Both the position numbers and the translations under genes were made by a program. This document shows positions 28,798 to 40,000 of a stretch of DNA of 64,000 bases, in pieces (the stretch's first letter is position 1; each line of letters starts with the position of its first letter). Source of the DNA: Candidatus Auribacter fodinae (lineage in GTDB: Bacteria > Auribacterota > Auribacteria > Auribacterales > Auribacteraceae); the NCBI GenBank assembly GCA_003599815.1, contig QZJZ01000096.1:1-64000 (forward strand). The letters are read 5' to 3'. Below the pieces are notes generated by a model. The model was not told the DNA's origin. It did not search any database and was given only the letters and a program-made list of their open reading frames with translations.

Positions 28798-31700
28798 TTA
28801 GAGTGCTGACTCGATGAGCGAAGCAGTATCCCTGTTCAAATCACGTTTAGCCGGCCGTAACGGCGCGTCAGAAGTGGATTGGGTAAAAAACTGGATTGGG
28901 AAAGATGACCAATTGTCCTTTCCAATAATATTAGTAAAAAACAACCGCGCCGTTTTTTCTCGCAAAAATGCCTGTTGGAACAGATCTAAAGTCGGCGTGT
29001 CTATGTCAATCTTTACATAGTCAGTTTTTGTAAAATACCCTACCTGCTTAAACATAAGGTCAATTGTGACGCTGGATATATCATCAGGTGATTTGTCGGC
29101 AAGCGCATTTTGAATCGATTTTACAACACTCTGAACTGCTTCTTTTTCTGGTATAGTCAATAAGGTTCCCCTATTCAACATCGTTTCAACAGGGATATCT
29201 TTCGGAGACTGCTCATCACCAAGGTTGTTAATGAATATTTGCTGCAACTCTGCAAGTGCTGTCTGCGCATCTTCGCCCACCGCAGTAATTTTCATCCGAG
29301 ATGACTGAGTTCCAATTAATAACAATACCTCCATAGGAAATTTCGGATTAATCGCATCGCCAAGAGTTTCCTTGCCGCTTTCAGGATCAACCTCAAATTT
29401 TTGAATCCTGATATCAGACTTAAATTTACTTGCCGTTTGTACTAAAAGCATCGTGGGACGAGCGTGCAGTCCATTCTCGTTAAGCACCTGTCCGATTAAA
29501 AATTCAGGGACATATGGTACCTCATCGATATCCTGCTCATGAAATATTGTATCCACCATGACAGAGATATCATCTGGATGATCCGGTTCGTTAAATTTTT
29601 TGTAAACCATTTCGCTTAAAGTTTCAAGCGCTTTGGCAGAATCCGCGCCTTGAGCGACAAACTTAATTCGTTCACCTTTTACAATTTTCAGGCCAAGTAT
29701 AGCGACAAGATCTTTCGCGTCAGCATATGGGTGTGTAGGCAATTCAACAAAATTACCGTCAGGTGTCTTTTCTGTTAGTTTGACGATCCGAATCATGGAC
29801 TCAAAACGCAAGGCTATCTCAGCGATACGCCGTGCGGGAAGAAGAGTAACGCCATTATGGTTAATGACTGTCATATCGTGATCCAGGACAGTACCGGTTT
29901 GAACAGCGGCACCATCTTCACCAGCACCTGCGTCATCCTGTGTTTCAGTGAGAAAAACGTCAAGATCTTTTGCCTGATGTACCCAGTATCCATTCTCATC
30001 GTAAGAAAATTCAATCTTCTGAGGCTTGCCTTCAAATATATCTGTAACTTGCTGTCCAATCAAATCAAGATATAAAAAATCTGCATCTTTGAGGTCTGAA
30101 ATAGGCGTATCCAGCAGGAATTCAGGAATATCGGTTTCATCTTCTTCCAACGTTTTTGTTGACCGGTTATATACAAATTCTGCGGATAAACCTTCGACTC
30201 CTCCGCCATGTCCGACATTAACACTGACCGTCATTTCTTCCGTACTGCGAGTCAGTTCATTTGCAGTGTTCAAAACGCCGGAATACTCAGCAGGGCTCAT
30301 TTCCTGAACAAGCACCGCAGGATATACGGCAAGATGCTCTATACCGTACAATTCACGATTATCAAAAGCACGCTCTGACCAAACTGAGGCATATACTCTT
30401 TTTATGCCCATTAACAGTTCATTTTCATTCACAAGGTCAGGATATGACTCGTACAACCCCGCACCGGCATACCCTTTTAAGTCCTCGGCATTGGTAGTAG
30501 AACGAGCAATTACCGGTACTCCTTTAAGATGCTCATGGTACCATTTCTTTATTGATGCCGCATGCTGATCTGAAAAATCGCTTTCTAAAATCAGTTTGCG
30601 TATTCGCGCCAGATAGCTGGCTCTATTCTGTGAAAAATCAGGTAAGTTAAGAATGTTTTCTATTTGTTCTCTAAAATTATGTTGAGCGGCGAAATCAGAG
30701 TACAAACCAAAAGGAATGACAAACCCGTCTTTTACAGCAATACCTTTCTTTTTCATCGCTCCAAGCCGGGCTGATTTAGTCCCATATTTACGGTAATCCG
30801 CCATATTAACAGAATCCAACCCGACAATTTCAGCGGCAGATAGGTCTGGGGCAGGGATGACTATATGCTTCTGATCTTTTTCTTCAGTTGAACGCAATCG
30901 CATACGATATTCCTGTTCTTCAGAAATTTCCGCATCCGTGGCAACACGTATGGCATTTTCAGGAGTACGCCCACCGATTTCAATAGTTACCCAGACCTCC
31001 TGATTGTTCTGTTCAACCAATCCCCTCAGCAATTTACGGGCATGAGGAATAATAATATACGGTATTTTCCAATCAGCGGCACGTTCCGCGGCGTGTTCAT
31101 CCCGCCCCATGCCTCGCTCCGCAATAATTGCACGTGGTTTAGCCATAGTCGCCATATTTTGCGGATATTCACTGACCACCGCAAACCCTTCCCTGAAAAT
31201 ATCGGTATTAAATAAAAGACGAAGCCCTTCCTCAGTATCCGGCACAATTCTTAACTTCCCGACCACCTTTTTCCGTTCATACGGCAGAATAGATTTTATC
31301 CTGCTCAAACCTTCATAGGCGATAAAATCTGAAAACATCCTGTCTATCTTACTGGTATATACCCGCAATAATCGAACAGTAATATTATCACCGACAGTCC
31401 TGTTAGCGCCGCTGATGTCATTAAACTTATCAACAGCTTTACCCCATGCAAGAATACCTCGGGAAAAATACCCTTTGCCAAACATAGCCTGAGAATTTTC
31501 AAGATGTGCAATTATAACATCAATTTGTTTTTTCAAATCTGGAAAATCAGACTGGAGAGTCACAAAATGCTCGGAAATGTCTTTGAGTATCCCCTCAATT
31601 TTATCGAATTCCGGTTGTAAAGAGACTATATTGCGGAACGCAGGATGTTCTTCCAGTTGCTCCAGCAATTCCTGTTCATCAGCTACATCACGTTCCAATA

Positions 31701-34700
31701 TATCACGGTTCAGCCAGTCAACAATAACCCTGTCCATCGGTGTATCTTTTGAAAACAGACTGAATACAACCTCTTCGCCTAACTGTTCAACGATAAATCG
31801 GGTAAAACTTCTGACATTATCACGGAACGAACTATGCACATTCAAATAATTATAACTGTGGAGAAATAATCGCTTTATAACTGATGAATCCAACGCGCTT
31901 AAAAGAGAGGTGATCGAATCCTGAGGCATTTGCTCACCCTCATTGATTACATACCGAAAAGCCAGAATAATAAACATCGCGAAATTATCGATTTTCTCCA
32001 CCATTTCCTGATTCTCAGGCGTAATATCAATCAATTCATTGGAAAACAAGCTGACTCGCATCGCCTCATTCATATTAAAAAGCACTACACCCATCTGGGC
32101 ATGTTTTCCGGCAGGAATACTCCGCACAATTATACCGGCAAGCGCTTCATCCAATCGATATATATTCTCAAGAGCATACGCGCCCTCCTCACTATGCGTC
32201 CACCCTTTAAAAGCTTCCATAAACAATAATGACATACTGCCATTGTACTTTTTGTTATCGATAACCTCTTGATCATTAAAAATAGCAGAAAGGAGGTCTC
32301 TGTCATTCTGAGAAAAATTCGCATCGGATACGTTCATAAGCTGTTTATAAATAGCGATAAATTTAGCTAGCGACGGCGAAGGGTTTTCAAAATCCAATGT
32401 GTCGCCGGATTCCCTGAAGTCATTAAGCGCCTCATTAAAATCCATGAAAACATTCACTTTAGAATGAATCGTCTCAGGAGAGTCAACCGGCATATTAAGT
32501 TTGATTTGCTGATACATGAGCCATAAACCTGTTTGCGGAGTAAGCAACTGATTAATTTTACTCCGTTTTTCCGCATTAAGAGGCGCAGAATGAAAAACTT
32601 GTCCGAGAAGCGCGATTGCCCACCCATCAGCAAAATCATGAGAAAGCACGTCATAAACTGTTTCCATCATAGACGCGACCGTCTGTGAACGCGCATGCTG
32701 AAAGATCTCTCCGATATTTTGTACATATTGTTCATCATATTCCAAAGAAGGTTCCAGCAACGTCAGCATAACAGTATGATCTATCTGAGGTTCCTGTTTG
32801 CGTTCAGCCTGAGTACTTGGAATAAACTCATAATTAAATAAACGAGCGCTCTGTTCGTTACGGATGTAGTGAATAAGCATCAGACGAAACTGAACAACAG
32901 ATTCAGTATCCAAACTCCTTATAATGACACCTGCCAGCTGAGGATTCAAATAGTACAATGCGAGAAATATTTTCGCTCCTTCAGGAATGTTGGTCGCAAC
33001 AAGCGGATGAGACATAAACTGCCGCGCAATTGACGGCGAGTATATGCGGTTTTTATAAACGCTCAACTGATCATCACTGATTGTAGCAAAAAGCGCTATA
33101 ATACTTTTTGCTATATGCAGGTGTTTGGGTGCAGGCAGTTTCCAATCAAAATTCCAGTGATCCTGATATCGAACTTTTGCTTCCGTATCCAGAGCAAGCA
33201 GGTTCGGCAAAAACGAAGGGACATCCCCGAAATCTTCTTTCTCAGAAGCGGAGACAATATTGGCGACATTATCCATCTGTTCAAGAGACAGATTTTTTGC
33301 ACGCCCGAATGGGTCGCTGATGACCAGCGCTTTAACACTCTGCCAGCTATCAACGGACTTTGTCACAAAAACAATCGCGTTTTTATTGTGAAAACCCAGT
33401 TCAAAAGAATATATACCGTTATCATACAATATCAAATACTCTCTTTCGGTCGTGTTACGAAATTTTTCCTTGGCGGCCATATCGCTTTCAAACAGTTTCC
33501 AGTTAGACAGATCTGAAACAGCCAGATTAATCATGTGTGGAAAAATATGAGTCCATCGGTCTTCATGCGGTACAGCAGAAAAGGTTTTGCGTAACGCAAA
33601 AATTCGCTCGCTCTGATGCGGCAGAGCTTGCCGAACAGCTTCCTCAGGTATATCCTGCAGCAAAAATGCCGCTACCGCAGTGGCGTCTTCGCCAAATACC
33701 GCAAGAAACAACGAAAAGGTAATGATATCGAAAGCAGGGTTTTCCATTGACTGGTACCGTAACCGTAATTTCACTGCATTTTCTATTAGAGACATGTCCA
33801 CTTGTGAAAAAGAGGGGTTACTCTCGCTTAAAGCATGTAATTTGCGCACAACAGTCGCTCTGTTATAAAACGGAAGATAATTCGTGAGTTCCTGAATGGC
33901 GCCATTGACAAGTTGAGCGGTGATGCCCATATTCATGAACCCAACGCCGTAAAATAAAATTCCAGACTCCGCAAGATGCATTTCAAGATTCTGCAGTAAT
34001 ATTTCATATGATGCGACGTTTGGAATCCCGACCACCCCCACATCGGAGGAAATGACCAGATCGAACTTATCCACAGAACGGAATCCCTCCGCCATGGGGT
34101 CGTATTCAGAATCGTCATGTTTTATTAAATGATAATGTATCCCTGTTTCAGGATCCGTGTAAGAACCTTGCGCATCAAAAGGAAAAACATCCACGCTCTC
34201 GCGAGGTTTGCCTGATACAGCCTCAAATGGGTGTATACTTACCGGAAAAGAATAATCACGCGACTCTATATACACATCATCCCATTTATCAGGAAACATC
34301 GTTTCTATATATTTTTTTAATTGCCTGACGGGAGATTGCGTGCCGATATGCTGGCGTGCTCCTAACAGCAATACCCTTAATCGCCGGGTACCATCCGGCA
34401 ATACTTCTCCCTTTACAGGGTGAGCGGTCATTTGCTGAGAATTTTCAAGAATGCCATCAGTTATGCGACCTTTACCAAACCATGGGTGTTCCTGTACAGT
34501 CAGGTTATTTCTAAACAGATCAGGATGTTCCTTAACAGGAATATCAGAGAACAACGGGTTGCCTGCTAAAGCATTCATCGCCGCAACAAATAATGGCGAA
34601 AGATAATTGTTGTAATAAAAATTTGCCGCTGAATAGCTGGTAAGAAAACTGACAAAATCTTCCCGATGAAATTCACTCTTGAAAATATTTTTCAGTTGTA

Positions 34701-36819
34701 ACTCAGCTTCACCCATTCGTGAAATGATTAATTCCTCCGTTAGCTCATCAGAATGCTCATACCCGACATAATCAAGCACCGCTTCAAAAACGATGAGTTT
34801 CATCATTTCATCCTGCCACACATAGTTTGTAAGGTGCTGTTTGAGTTGAATAAGAAAGCGGAAATAATCCTGCGCATCATAGAACGGAATAGAATGATAA
34901 AGCTCCATAGCGAAAACAGCTGGAATCACTTTCTGTTTTTCTCTCAGGCGAGACATATAGCCCAGCGCCATTTGAGTATTAACAAGATCAACCCGCCGGG
35001 CGCTTGAAGGTATAGGCCCGGATTTTTTAAGAGCAAATAACTCATGTTCGCCATTCGGGAGATAGGATATTCTTAAAGCAACATCGAAACGCGGCAGCAA
35101 AATATATAATGTTTTCCCTTCCTCATACAGTTCCGCCTCATCAAGAAGTTCAAGCGCTTCAGTCTGGCGGTAATGCGCATCAACAACCAACCGCATAAGA
35201 TACGACCGTGCCTTGAAAAAATCCGGTTCCCGCACAAGATATTCATGTAAAAGCTCAAACTGCATTCCAAAAAAGTGTTCGGACCGCCATACAATAGCCG
35301 GTAACCTTAAATTTGATGTCTGAATACGAAATAACTGCTCCAAGTCTGTCAGATGATTATTCATAACATCAGCATAAAGATTATTCTCTCCCGGATTAAT
35401 AGTAACAGGAGATAACGTAACAACACTGAATCCCTGTGCGGTTAATTCTTGGACAATATGATCAGAATGAAAACCGCCGGCAATACAGATGCTGGTTTCA
35501 TACTGGTTAAAGTCAGCCAACAGATCAGACAAAACCTCATCCCGTTGGAAGACATATTCATAATACGCACGGCTCAATTCCTCAATAGGTTGAAAAGTGC
35601 TGATTAAACTCTTGAGATCCGCAGTACTGATGACTTTTTCTACCGCACCCCATAGAGATGAAGCATAATCATGATTTTCGCATAACAGCTGTGCTTCTCG
35701 CCTGCTGAGTGTACATCGTGCAATATTTTCCAGTACATAAAGGTTTCTCAAAGCTTTATAACGTGCACGCAGATCTGAATTCGTAATGCTATGCTGAACA
35801 ACGTCGCAGATCTCTTCAAAAAACTCCATTGAACGCAGAGAGCTAAGAATATCCATGGCTTCAACATATAGCCGGATATTGGGATACTGATATGTGTTCC
35901 GGTTATTTAAAAGAGTCAGGATAGAAAAAAAAGTATGATTAGAAATTGATTTATAGTGAGTTTGAAGGTCCAAATCCATCAGCGCATTGTATGCATCGAC
36001 AGGCAATTCACCTTTTAATTGACTCATAAGAGCGCTGTATTCATTCTGCAACGCTTTGTTATCAATTCTTTTCAACAACATATCAGCGTTTGCAAAAGAC
36101 TCATATAAAGGATATTGTTGTGTACTTGACTTATCAGGCAAATCACAATATTGTCCTACCGCAGAAAGATGTTCGCCAGGAGAAATACTCATGGATAACA
36201 ACGAAACAAGGCTGGTAAGTATTTCCTGATCAGCCTGCAACGTGGAAGACGAAACAATCATGTCTCGCAATAATTGAATTTCATCGATAATATCACTATG
36301 AGCGAGGAGTTGTTTATAAACACCTATGTTGGCATCATAAATCGCTTTGTCTTCCAAACCGTAAACAGAAATTTGTTCAGGAGCGGCAATTGAATAATAC
36401 TCTTCACCACTAATTTTTCCTGATTTCATATATTTCTCAGATACATCTCTACGCACCTGCTCATCAGGAAAAGAGGATAAAGGCGATAGGTCAAGCGGCC
36501 CGGCATAACCCTCTATAAAGCATGTCGAGACAGAAGCGGAAGAAGACAAGTATGAGATAAGTTTAACGATATTTTTTTGCGCATAATAATCTGCGTGGAT
36601 ATCACGTATCAGGTATATTGTTTTATTGCTTTTTCCATAAACTATTGACTCAATACGCGCCATATTATCAGGGATATTGAAAACTATGTCCGGAGATTTA
36701 AGTAAAGAGCCCCATTCATCTTTTTCAAGACCAGTAACAGAACGTGTGTACATAAACAGTGAAAGTAAAACAAAAAATACCTTAATACGAATGCATGTCT
36801 TCATACGCAATAAACTCAC
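28798..36819 (-). CDS. Giant protein 1 (2673 aa): signal peptide, ChaN/TraB-like N-terminal domain, PEP-synthase-type swivel and ATP-grasp domains, two HPr domains
   Basis: N-terminal homology to giants 2 and 3 (IRDIHADYYAQKNIVKLISYL...AGGFHSDHIVQEL). Swivel-like GMGRDEHAAERAADWKIPYIII, PPDK_N-like YGTKSARLGAMKKKGI...GVPVIARSTTNAEDLKGYAGAGLYES, HPr-like GLHARPTMLL. Confidence 0.85.
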   Translation of the reverse strand: MSLLRMKTCIRIKVFFVLLSLFMYTRSVTGLEKDEWGSLLKSPDIVFNIPDNMARIESIVYGKSNKTIYLIRDIHADYYAQKNIVKLISYLSSSASVSTCFIEGYAGPLDLSPLSSFPDEQVRRDVSEKYMKSGKISGEEYYSIAAPEQISVYGLEDKAIYDANIGVYKQLLAHSDIIDEIQLLRDMIVSSSTLQADQEILTSLVSLLSMSISPGEHLSAVGQYCDLPDKSSTQQYPLYESFANADMLLKRIDNKALQNEYSALMSQLKGELPVDAYNALMDLDLQTHYKSISNHTFFSILTLLNNRNTYQYPNIRLYVEAMDILSSLRSMEFFEEICDVVQHSITNSDLRARYKALRNLYVLENIARCTLSRREAQLLCENHDYASSLWGAVEKVISTADLKSLISTFQPIEELSRAYYEYVFQRDEVLSDLLADFNQYETSICIAGGFHSDHIVQELTAQGFSVVTLSPVTINPGENNLYADVMNNHLTDLEQLFRIQTSNLRLPAIVWRSEHFFGMQFELLHEYLVREPDFFKARSYLMRLVVDAHYRQTEALELLDEAELYEEGKTLYILLPRFDVALRISYLPNGEHELFALKKSGPIPSSARRVDLVNTQMALGYMSRLREKQKVIPAVFAMELYHSIPFYDAQDYFRFLIQLKQHLTNYVWQDEMMKLIVFEAVLDYVGYEHSDELTEELIISRMGEAELQLKNIFKSEFHREDFVSFLTSYSAANFYYNNYLSPLFVAAMNALAGNPLFSDIPVKEHPDLFRNNLTVQEHPWFGKGRITDGILENSQQMTAHPVKGEVLPDGTRRLRVLLLGARQHIGTQSPVRQLKKYIETMFPDKWDDVYIESRDYSFPVSIHPFEAVSGKPRESVDVFPFDAQGSYTDPETGIHYHLIKHDDSEYDPMAEGFRSVDKFDLVISSDVGVVGIPNVASYEILLQNLEMHLAESGILFYGVGFMNMGITAQLVNGAIQELTNYLPFYNRATVVRKLHALSESNPSFSQVDMSLIENAVKLRLRYQSMENPAFDIITFSLFLAVFGEDATAVAAFLLQDIPEEAVRQALPHQSERIFALRKTFSAVPHEDRWTHIFPHMINLAVSDLSNWKLFESDMAAKEKFRNTTEREYLILYDNGIYSFELGFHNKNAIVFVTKSVDSWQSVKALVISDPFGRAKNLSLEQMDNVANIVSASEKEDFGDVPSFLPNLLALDTEAKVRYQDHWNFDWKLPAPKHLHIAKSIIALFATISDDQLSVYKNRIYSPSIARQFMSHPLVATNIPEGAKIFLALYYLNPQLAGVIIRSLDTESVVQFRLMLIHYIRNEQSARLFNYEFIPSTQAERKQEPQIDHTVMLTLLEPSLEYDEQYVQNIGEIFQHARSQTVASMMETVYDVLSHDFADGWAIALLGQVFHSAPLNAEKRSKINQLLTPQTGLWLMYQQIKLNMPVDSPETIHSKVNVFMDFNEALNDFRESGDTLDFENPSPSLAKFIAIYKQLMNVSDANFSQNDRDLLSAIFNDQEVIDNKKYNGSMSLLFMEAFKGWTHSEEGAYALENIYRLDEALAGIIVRSIPAGKHAQMGVVLFNMNEAMRVSLFSNELIDITPENQEMVEKIDNFAMFIILAFRYVINEGEQMPQDSITSLLSALDSSVIKRLFLHSYNYLNVHSSFRDNVRSFTRFIVEQLGEEVVFSLFSKDTPMDRVIVDWLNRDILERDVADEQELLEQLEEHPAFRNIVSLQPEFDKIEGILKDISEHFVTLQSDFPDLKKQIDVIIAHLENSQAMFGKGYFSRGILAWGKAVDKFNDISGANRTVGDNITVRLLRVYTSKIDRMFSDFIAYEGLSRIKSILPYERKKVVGKLRIVPDTEEGLRLLFNTDIFREGFAVVSEYPQNMATMAKPRAIIAERGMGRDEHAAERAADWKIPYIIIPHARKLLRGLVEQNNQEVWVTIEIGGRTPENAIRVATDAEISEEQEYRMRLRSTEEKDQKHIVIPAPDLSAAEIVGLDSVNMADYRKYGTKSARLGAMKKKGIAVKDGFVIPFGLYSDFAAQHNFREQIENILNLPDFSQNRASYLARIRKLILESDFSDQHAASIKKWYHEHLKGVPVIARSTTNAEDLKGYAGAGLYESYPDLVNENELLMGIKRVYASVWSERAFDNRELYGIEHLAVYPAVLVQEMSPAEYSGVLNTANELTRSTEEMTVSVNVGHGGGVEGLSAEFVYNRSTKTLEEDETDIPEFLLDTPISDLKDADFLYLDLIGQQVTDIFEGKPQKIEFSYDENGYWVHQAKDLDVFLTETQDDAGAGEDGAAVQTGTVLDHDMTVINHNGVTLLPARRIAEIALRFESMIRIVKLTEKTPDGNFVELPTHPYADAKDLVAILGLKIVKGERIKFVAQGADSAKALETLSEMVYKKFNEPDHPDDISVMVDTIFHEQDIDEVPYVPEFLIGQVLNENGLHARPTMLLVQTASKFKSDIRIQKFEVDPESGKETLGDAINPKFPMEVLLLIGTQSSRMKITAVGEDAQTALAELQQIFINNLGDEQSPKDIPVETMLNRGTLLTIPEKEAVQSVVKSIQNALADKSPDDISSVTIDLMFKQVGYFTKTDYVKIDIDTPTLDLFQQAFLREKTARLFFTNIIGKDNWSSFPIQFFTQSTSDAPLRPAKRDLNRDTASLIESAL
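29205..29495 (-). other. HPr-like domain in giant 1 with intact GLHARP
   Basis: NENGLHARPTMLLVQTASKFKSDIRIQK...NPKFPMEVLLLIGTQSSRMKITAVGEDAQTALAELQQIF. Confidence 0.8.
29600..29880 (-). other. Degenerate HPr-like domain in giant 1 (phospho-His position lost)
   Basis: VINHNGVTLLPARRIAEIALRFESMIRIVKL followed by AKDLVAILGLKIVKGERIKFVAQGADSAKALETL. HPr GLHARP is replaced by GVTLLPA. Confidence 0.65.
29935..30835 (-). other. PEP synthase/PPDK N-terminal ATP-grasp-like domain in giant 1
   Basis: LGAMKKKGIAVKDGFVIPFGLY, VIARSTTNAEDLKGYAGAGLYES, AVLVQEMSPAEYSGVLNTANE, KIEFSYDENGYWVHQAKDLDVF. Confidence 0.8.
31035..31140 (-). other. Phosphohistidine swivel-like segment in giant 1
   Basis: AERGMGRDEHAAERAADWKIPYIIIPHA resembles the GGxTSHAAIVARExGIPAVV motif of PEP-utilising enzymes; the His is retained. 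Confidence 0.6.
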
Positions 36820-36855
36820 CCGTTGATTAAATGTTAATTAAAATTCAATGAACAT

Positions 36856-36884
36856 ATTATAGCATAACTCACGTTAGAACTCAA
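36856..36884 (-). promoter_or_regulatory. Predicted sigma70-type promoter for giant 1
   Basis: On minus strand TTGAGT (36884-36879), 17-nt spacer, TATAAT (36861-36856), about 40 nt upstream of the start. Confidence 0.65.
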
Positions 36885-36940
36885 TAAACACAGTTTATAT
36901 CTGCTTTAATGATACATCTCTGAAAGGGAAAATGTAGTTG

Positions 36941-36980
36941 GAAAAAAAAAGGGCGTATTCCGTATAGGATACGCCCTTTT
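36941..36980 (-). terminator. Rho-independent terminator after giant 2, possibly bidirectional
   Basis: GGGCGTATTCC-GTATA-GGATACGCCC hairpin followed by a T-run on the minus strand (A9 on plus), just past the stop at 37001. Confidence 0.85.
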
Positions 36981-37000
36981 GTATAGCAAAGTTTGAAAGA

Positions 37001-40000
37001 TTATGCAGATATATCCAGAGCTCTCTGAGCTTTCAGGTTTCTGATGAACTCATCTTTGATAGTGAGTTTCCTCTTAACCCTGACACCTTTAAGGTCTTCA
37101 CGGTTAAAACGGGACAGGCCTAGTTCAGTTCTCAGTTCCTGCAGAGACACTTCATCAGGTTGTCCAGCCTTGATTTTATCTTCCTTGATTTTTTCAAAAA
37201 CTCCTTTTAACCATTCATTTTGCGAAGACACATCGGTTATTATCAGATCTTCCGGCAACGTTTCTTCCGTATCAAGCATTTTCGCCAGTTCGAATGCATC
37301 AAAACCAAGATCAACCTCCTGTCCAACAGTAAGGTCATCAGGCTTAAACCCTTGAGGTGAATTAATGACATTAGCAAGATTATACATAGCTATTTCAGCT
37401 ACATCAGGATTGCTGTCAATAATCGTAAAATCTCTCATTTCCAGTTCAAAATCCGTGATGCCAAGCACGCCTTTTGTAAGTGCCGGCAAAGCCAAAATGG
37501 TACTTGCACTGGTTGGGTCAAAACGATCACCTTCCTGTTCAGCGAAAGCTTCTTTCCCGAATATAACAACATTTTCAGCAGGAATACCATGTAACGCGAT
37601 AATCTGCTGTAATTCTTCTGCTGACCGTGTCCATGAGTACAGTACGAACATATTCTGTTCATTAGCAGTAAACTCTTTTATTTTCTGAGCTATACCAAAC
37701 GTACTCGAATCAGCAATACCTTCACCTTCAGTAAGCGCTTTACCGCTTAGATACTTTTTAACACCTTCGGTTACGAAGAATTCGGCATTCATACCAATGA
37801 TATTCGGAATAACGTTAAGGTCTTTGTTCTGTCGTTCCTGAGCAGTTTTAATATCCGCTTTAATTCTGTCGCTCTGGTACGTTGCAATGTCTTCAGTGCC
37901 GAGCGGGAAGTTATTGTCTGCGTTCATAGCGCGAATAGCGGCAATGACTTCAGCGTTCATTCTGGTGTTAACCAGATTTTCCACAGTACCATCGACAATT
38001 GCCCGTTTCAGATCGTCCACATTAACGCCATACTGAGGCAATGTACCCATAATGCGGTCGATATCTGCTGTAGGATCAACTCCAACCGGATTAATTATAG
38101 CAAAGAACTCTTCATCAATCTGAGGCAGTATACGATCCAGTTCCTGCATCAGCACGACAGCTTCAGGTTGCTGGAAGAACTGAGATGTCACATCTGGAAC
38201 CAACTTATGAGTATATACTTTAGCGATAACTTCACGAACGCTGTCCTGAAGTTTCGTTGCCGCAGGGAACCCGCCAAAGAAAAATTCTTCGAACCTGTCT
38301 TTCAAGAAAGCCTGGCTCTGCTGACTCAACATACCAGCCACGGCAACAGGTATTCTTTCAAAACGGTCTGTTTTCATAACCGCTTCGCGTAACTCATGGC
38401 TAAGGTTTTCATTTACTACATTGGTTGTCGTTGTATCCTGAACACCAGCGATAATATCAAGTATACGTGTCGGACGTGCGTTGATTTTGCCTTCCTGTGT
38501 CAGTTCGTACGGTCCACGACGCAGGATATCCTGAATATCGCTGTCTTCAAGGTTAACAAAGCGCAATGCTGACTGCAGAGCATCCAGCAGTTCAACGGAA
38601 TACTGGTTTTCCACAGTGACTGATTTCGCCAGATCTTTCGGACGGTCAACGTCAATAGCGCGGGCAAGTGTAACGATATCATTCAACAGGTCTTCAAGGT
38701 ATAACTGAAGATCATTGAGGTCACCGTTAAAATGTGTTAGGTTGCTGTCCAGCATTCTCATGATCTGAGCGTATGTCTTGCTGGAGTTGGTCATAATAAT
38801 ACCAACTGCCGAGGTATTCGGCAAATCAGCAAGTTCATCAGTATCACGCAGAACCGCAACTGTTTTCACCATTTCCTCGATATTTCCACGAAGACGATTG
38901 AGGTTGTTGCGAACATCGCCGACCTGGTTCGGATCAATCAAATCATCCATGTTAGAACGCAGTGTGCGAGCGTGTTTCAACAACGGTTCAGCAACTTTTT
39001 TCACTTTCGCTTTAGCTATACGAACAGCAAGGCGCTGACCAAGAGCAACCGCGTCATGAGTGGAGTCAATCGGAATGAAATCCTCAAGATAACCACGGTT
39101 CTTCAGATCCAACCCGTAATCTAAGGTCGTAACAAGATATATTTTCGCGCCGCGGGCGATAAGAGACTGAAGGTTACTTTCAAAACGGCCGCGAATGTCT
39201 ACATCCTGTGCAGGATCCGCAGGCGGTATATAGAAAGTAAGAATCGGTGTATTAACAAAATTTTCTTCAACACGGGTTAAGTTCGCAGTCGCAACCAGAG
39301 ATTCTGATTTCGGATCCCAAACAGCTACCGGGTTTGTTTCTACTTTTGTGGTACGAGGTGTTGCTTCAACAAGAGCAACAGGTCCATGCAGGAACAATCC
39401 GGCCTGGATTGGAGTACCGAATACACGGGCAAGTTCCTGAAACTTCAGCACCGTTTCGGCGCCAGCGCCTTCAGCGCCTTCGGAACCACGGTATACGACA
39501 AACATAGCACGCAGGCGTGACATACGGTCAGCCCATTCGTCAATTTTGCTGTCGATAGCAGTGTTTTCCAAATCCAGCAGAGATATCAACCCCTGCGCTG
39601 TATCAAGGTACCGACTAAGAATAATGTTTTCTTCAAGAGGATTCACTTCACCTCTCAGACGTCTTAACAGAAGTGACAACAAGAACTTGTTAGTCATCTG
39701 CGCATGCACGGCTTTCTGAGAAGCAACCGCGATTTCCGGTCCGGTATGCTCATTAATCTGACCATCAGTACGCTCAGTAATCATACTGCCCGGGGTGTTG
39801 GTATCAGCAAGAAGGATGAATTTGCCATAGCCACGGCTATTCGGATCTTTGTTGTACCTACCAATAAACTCGGCGTTAAGAACGGCTGACTGAGTTGTAC
39901 CAGACTGAGAAGTCAATACCACCAGAATTCTGTCGCTATCAGATGTTACCAGCGAATCAAGATATGCCTGGGCATGGTCACGAATGTAGTCGTTCTGTAC

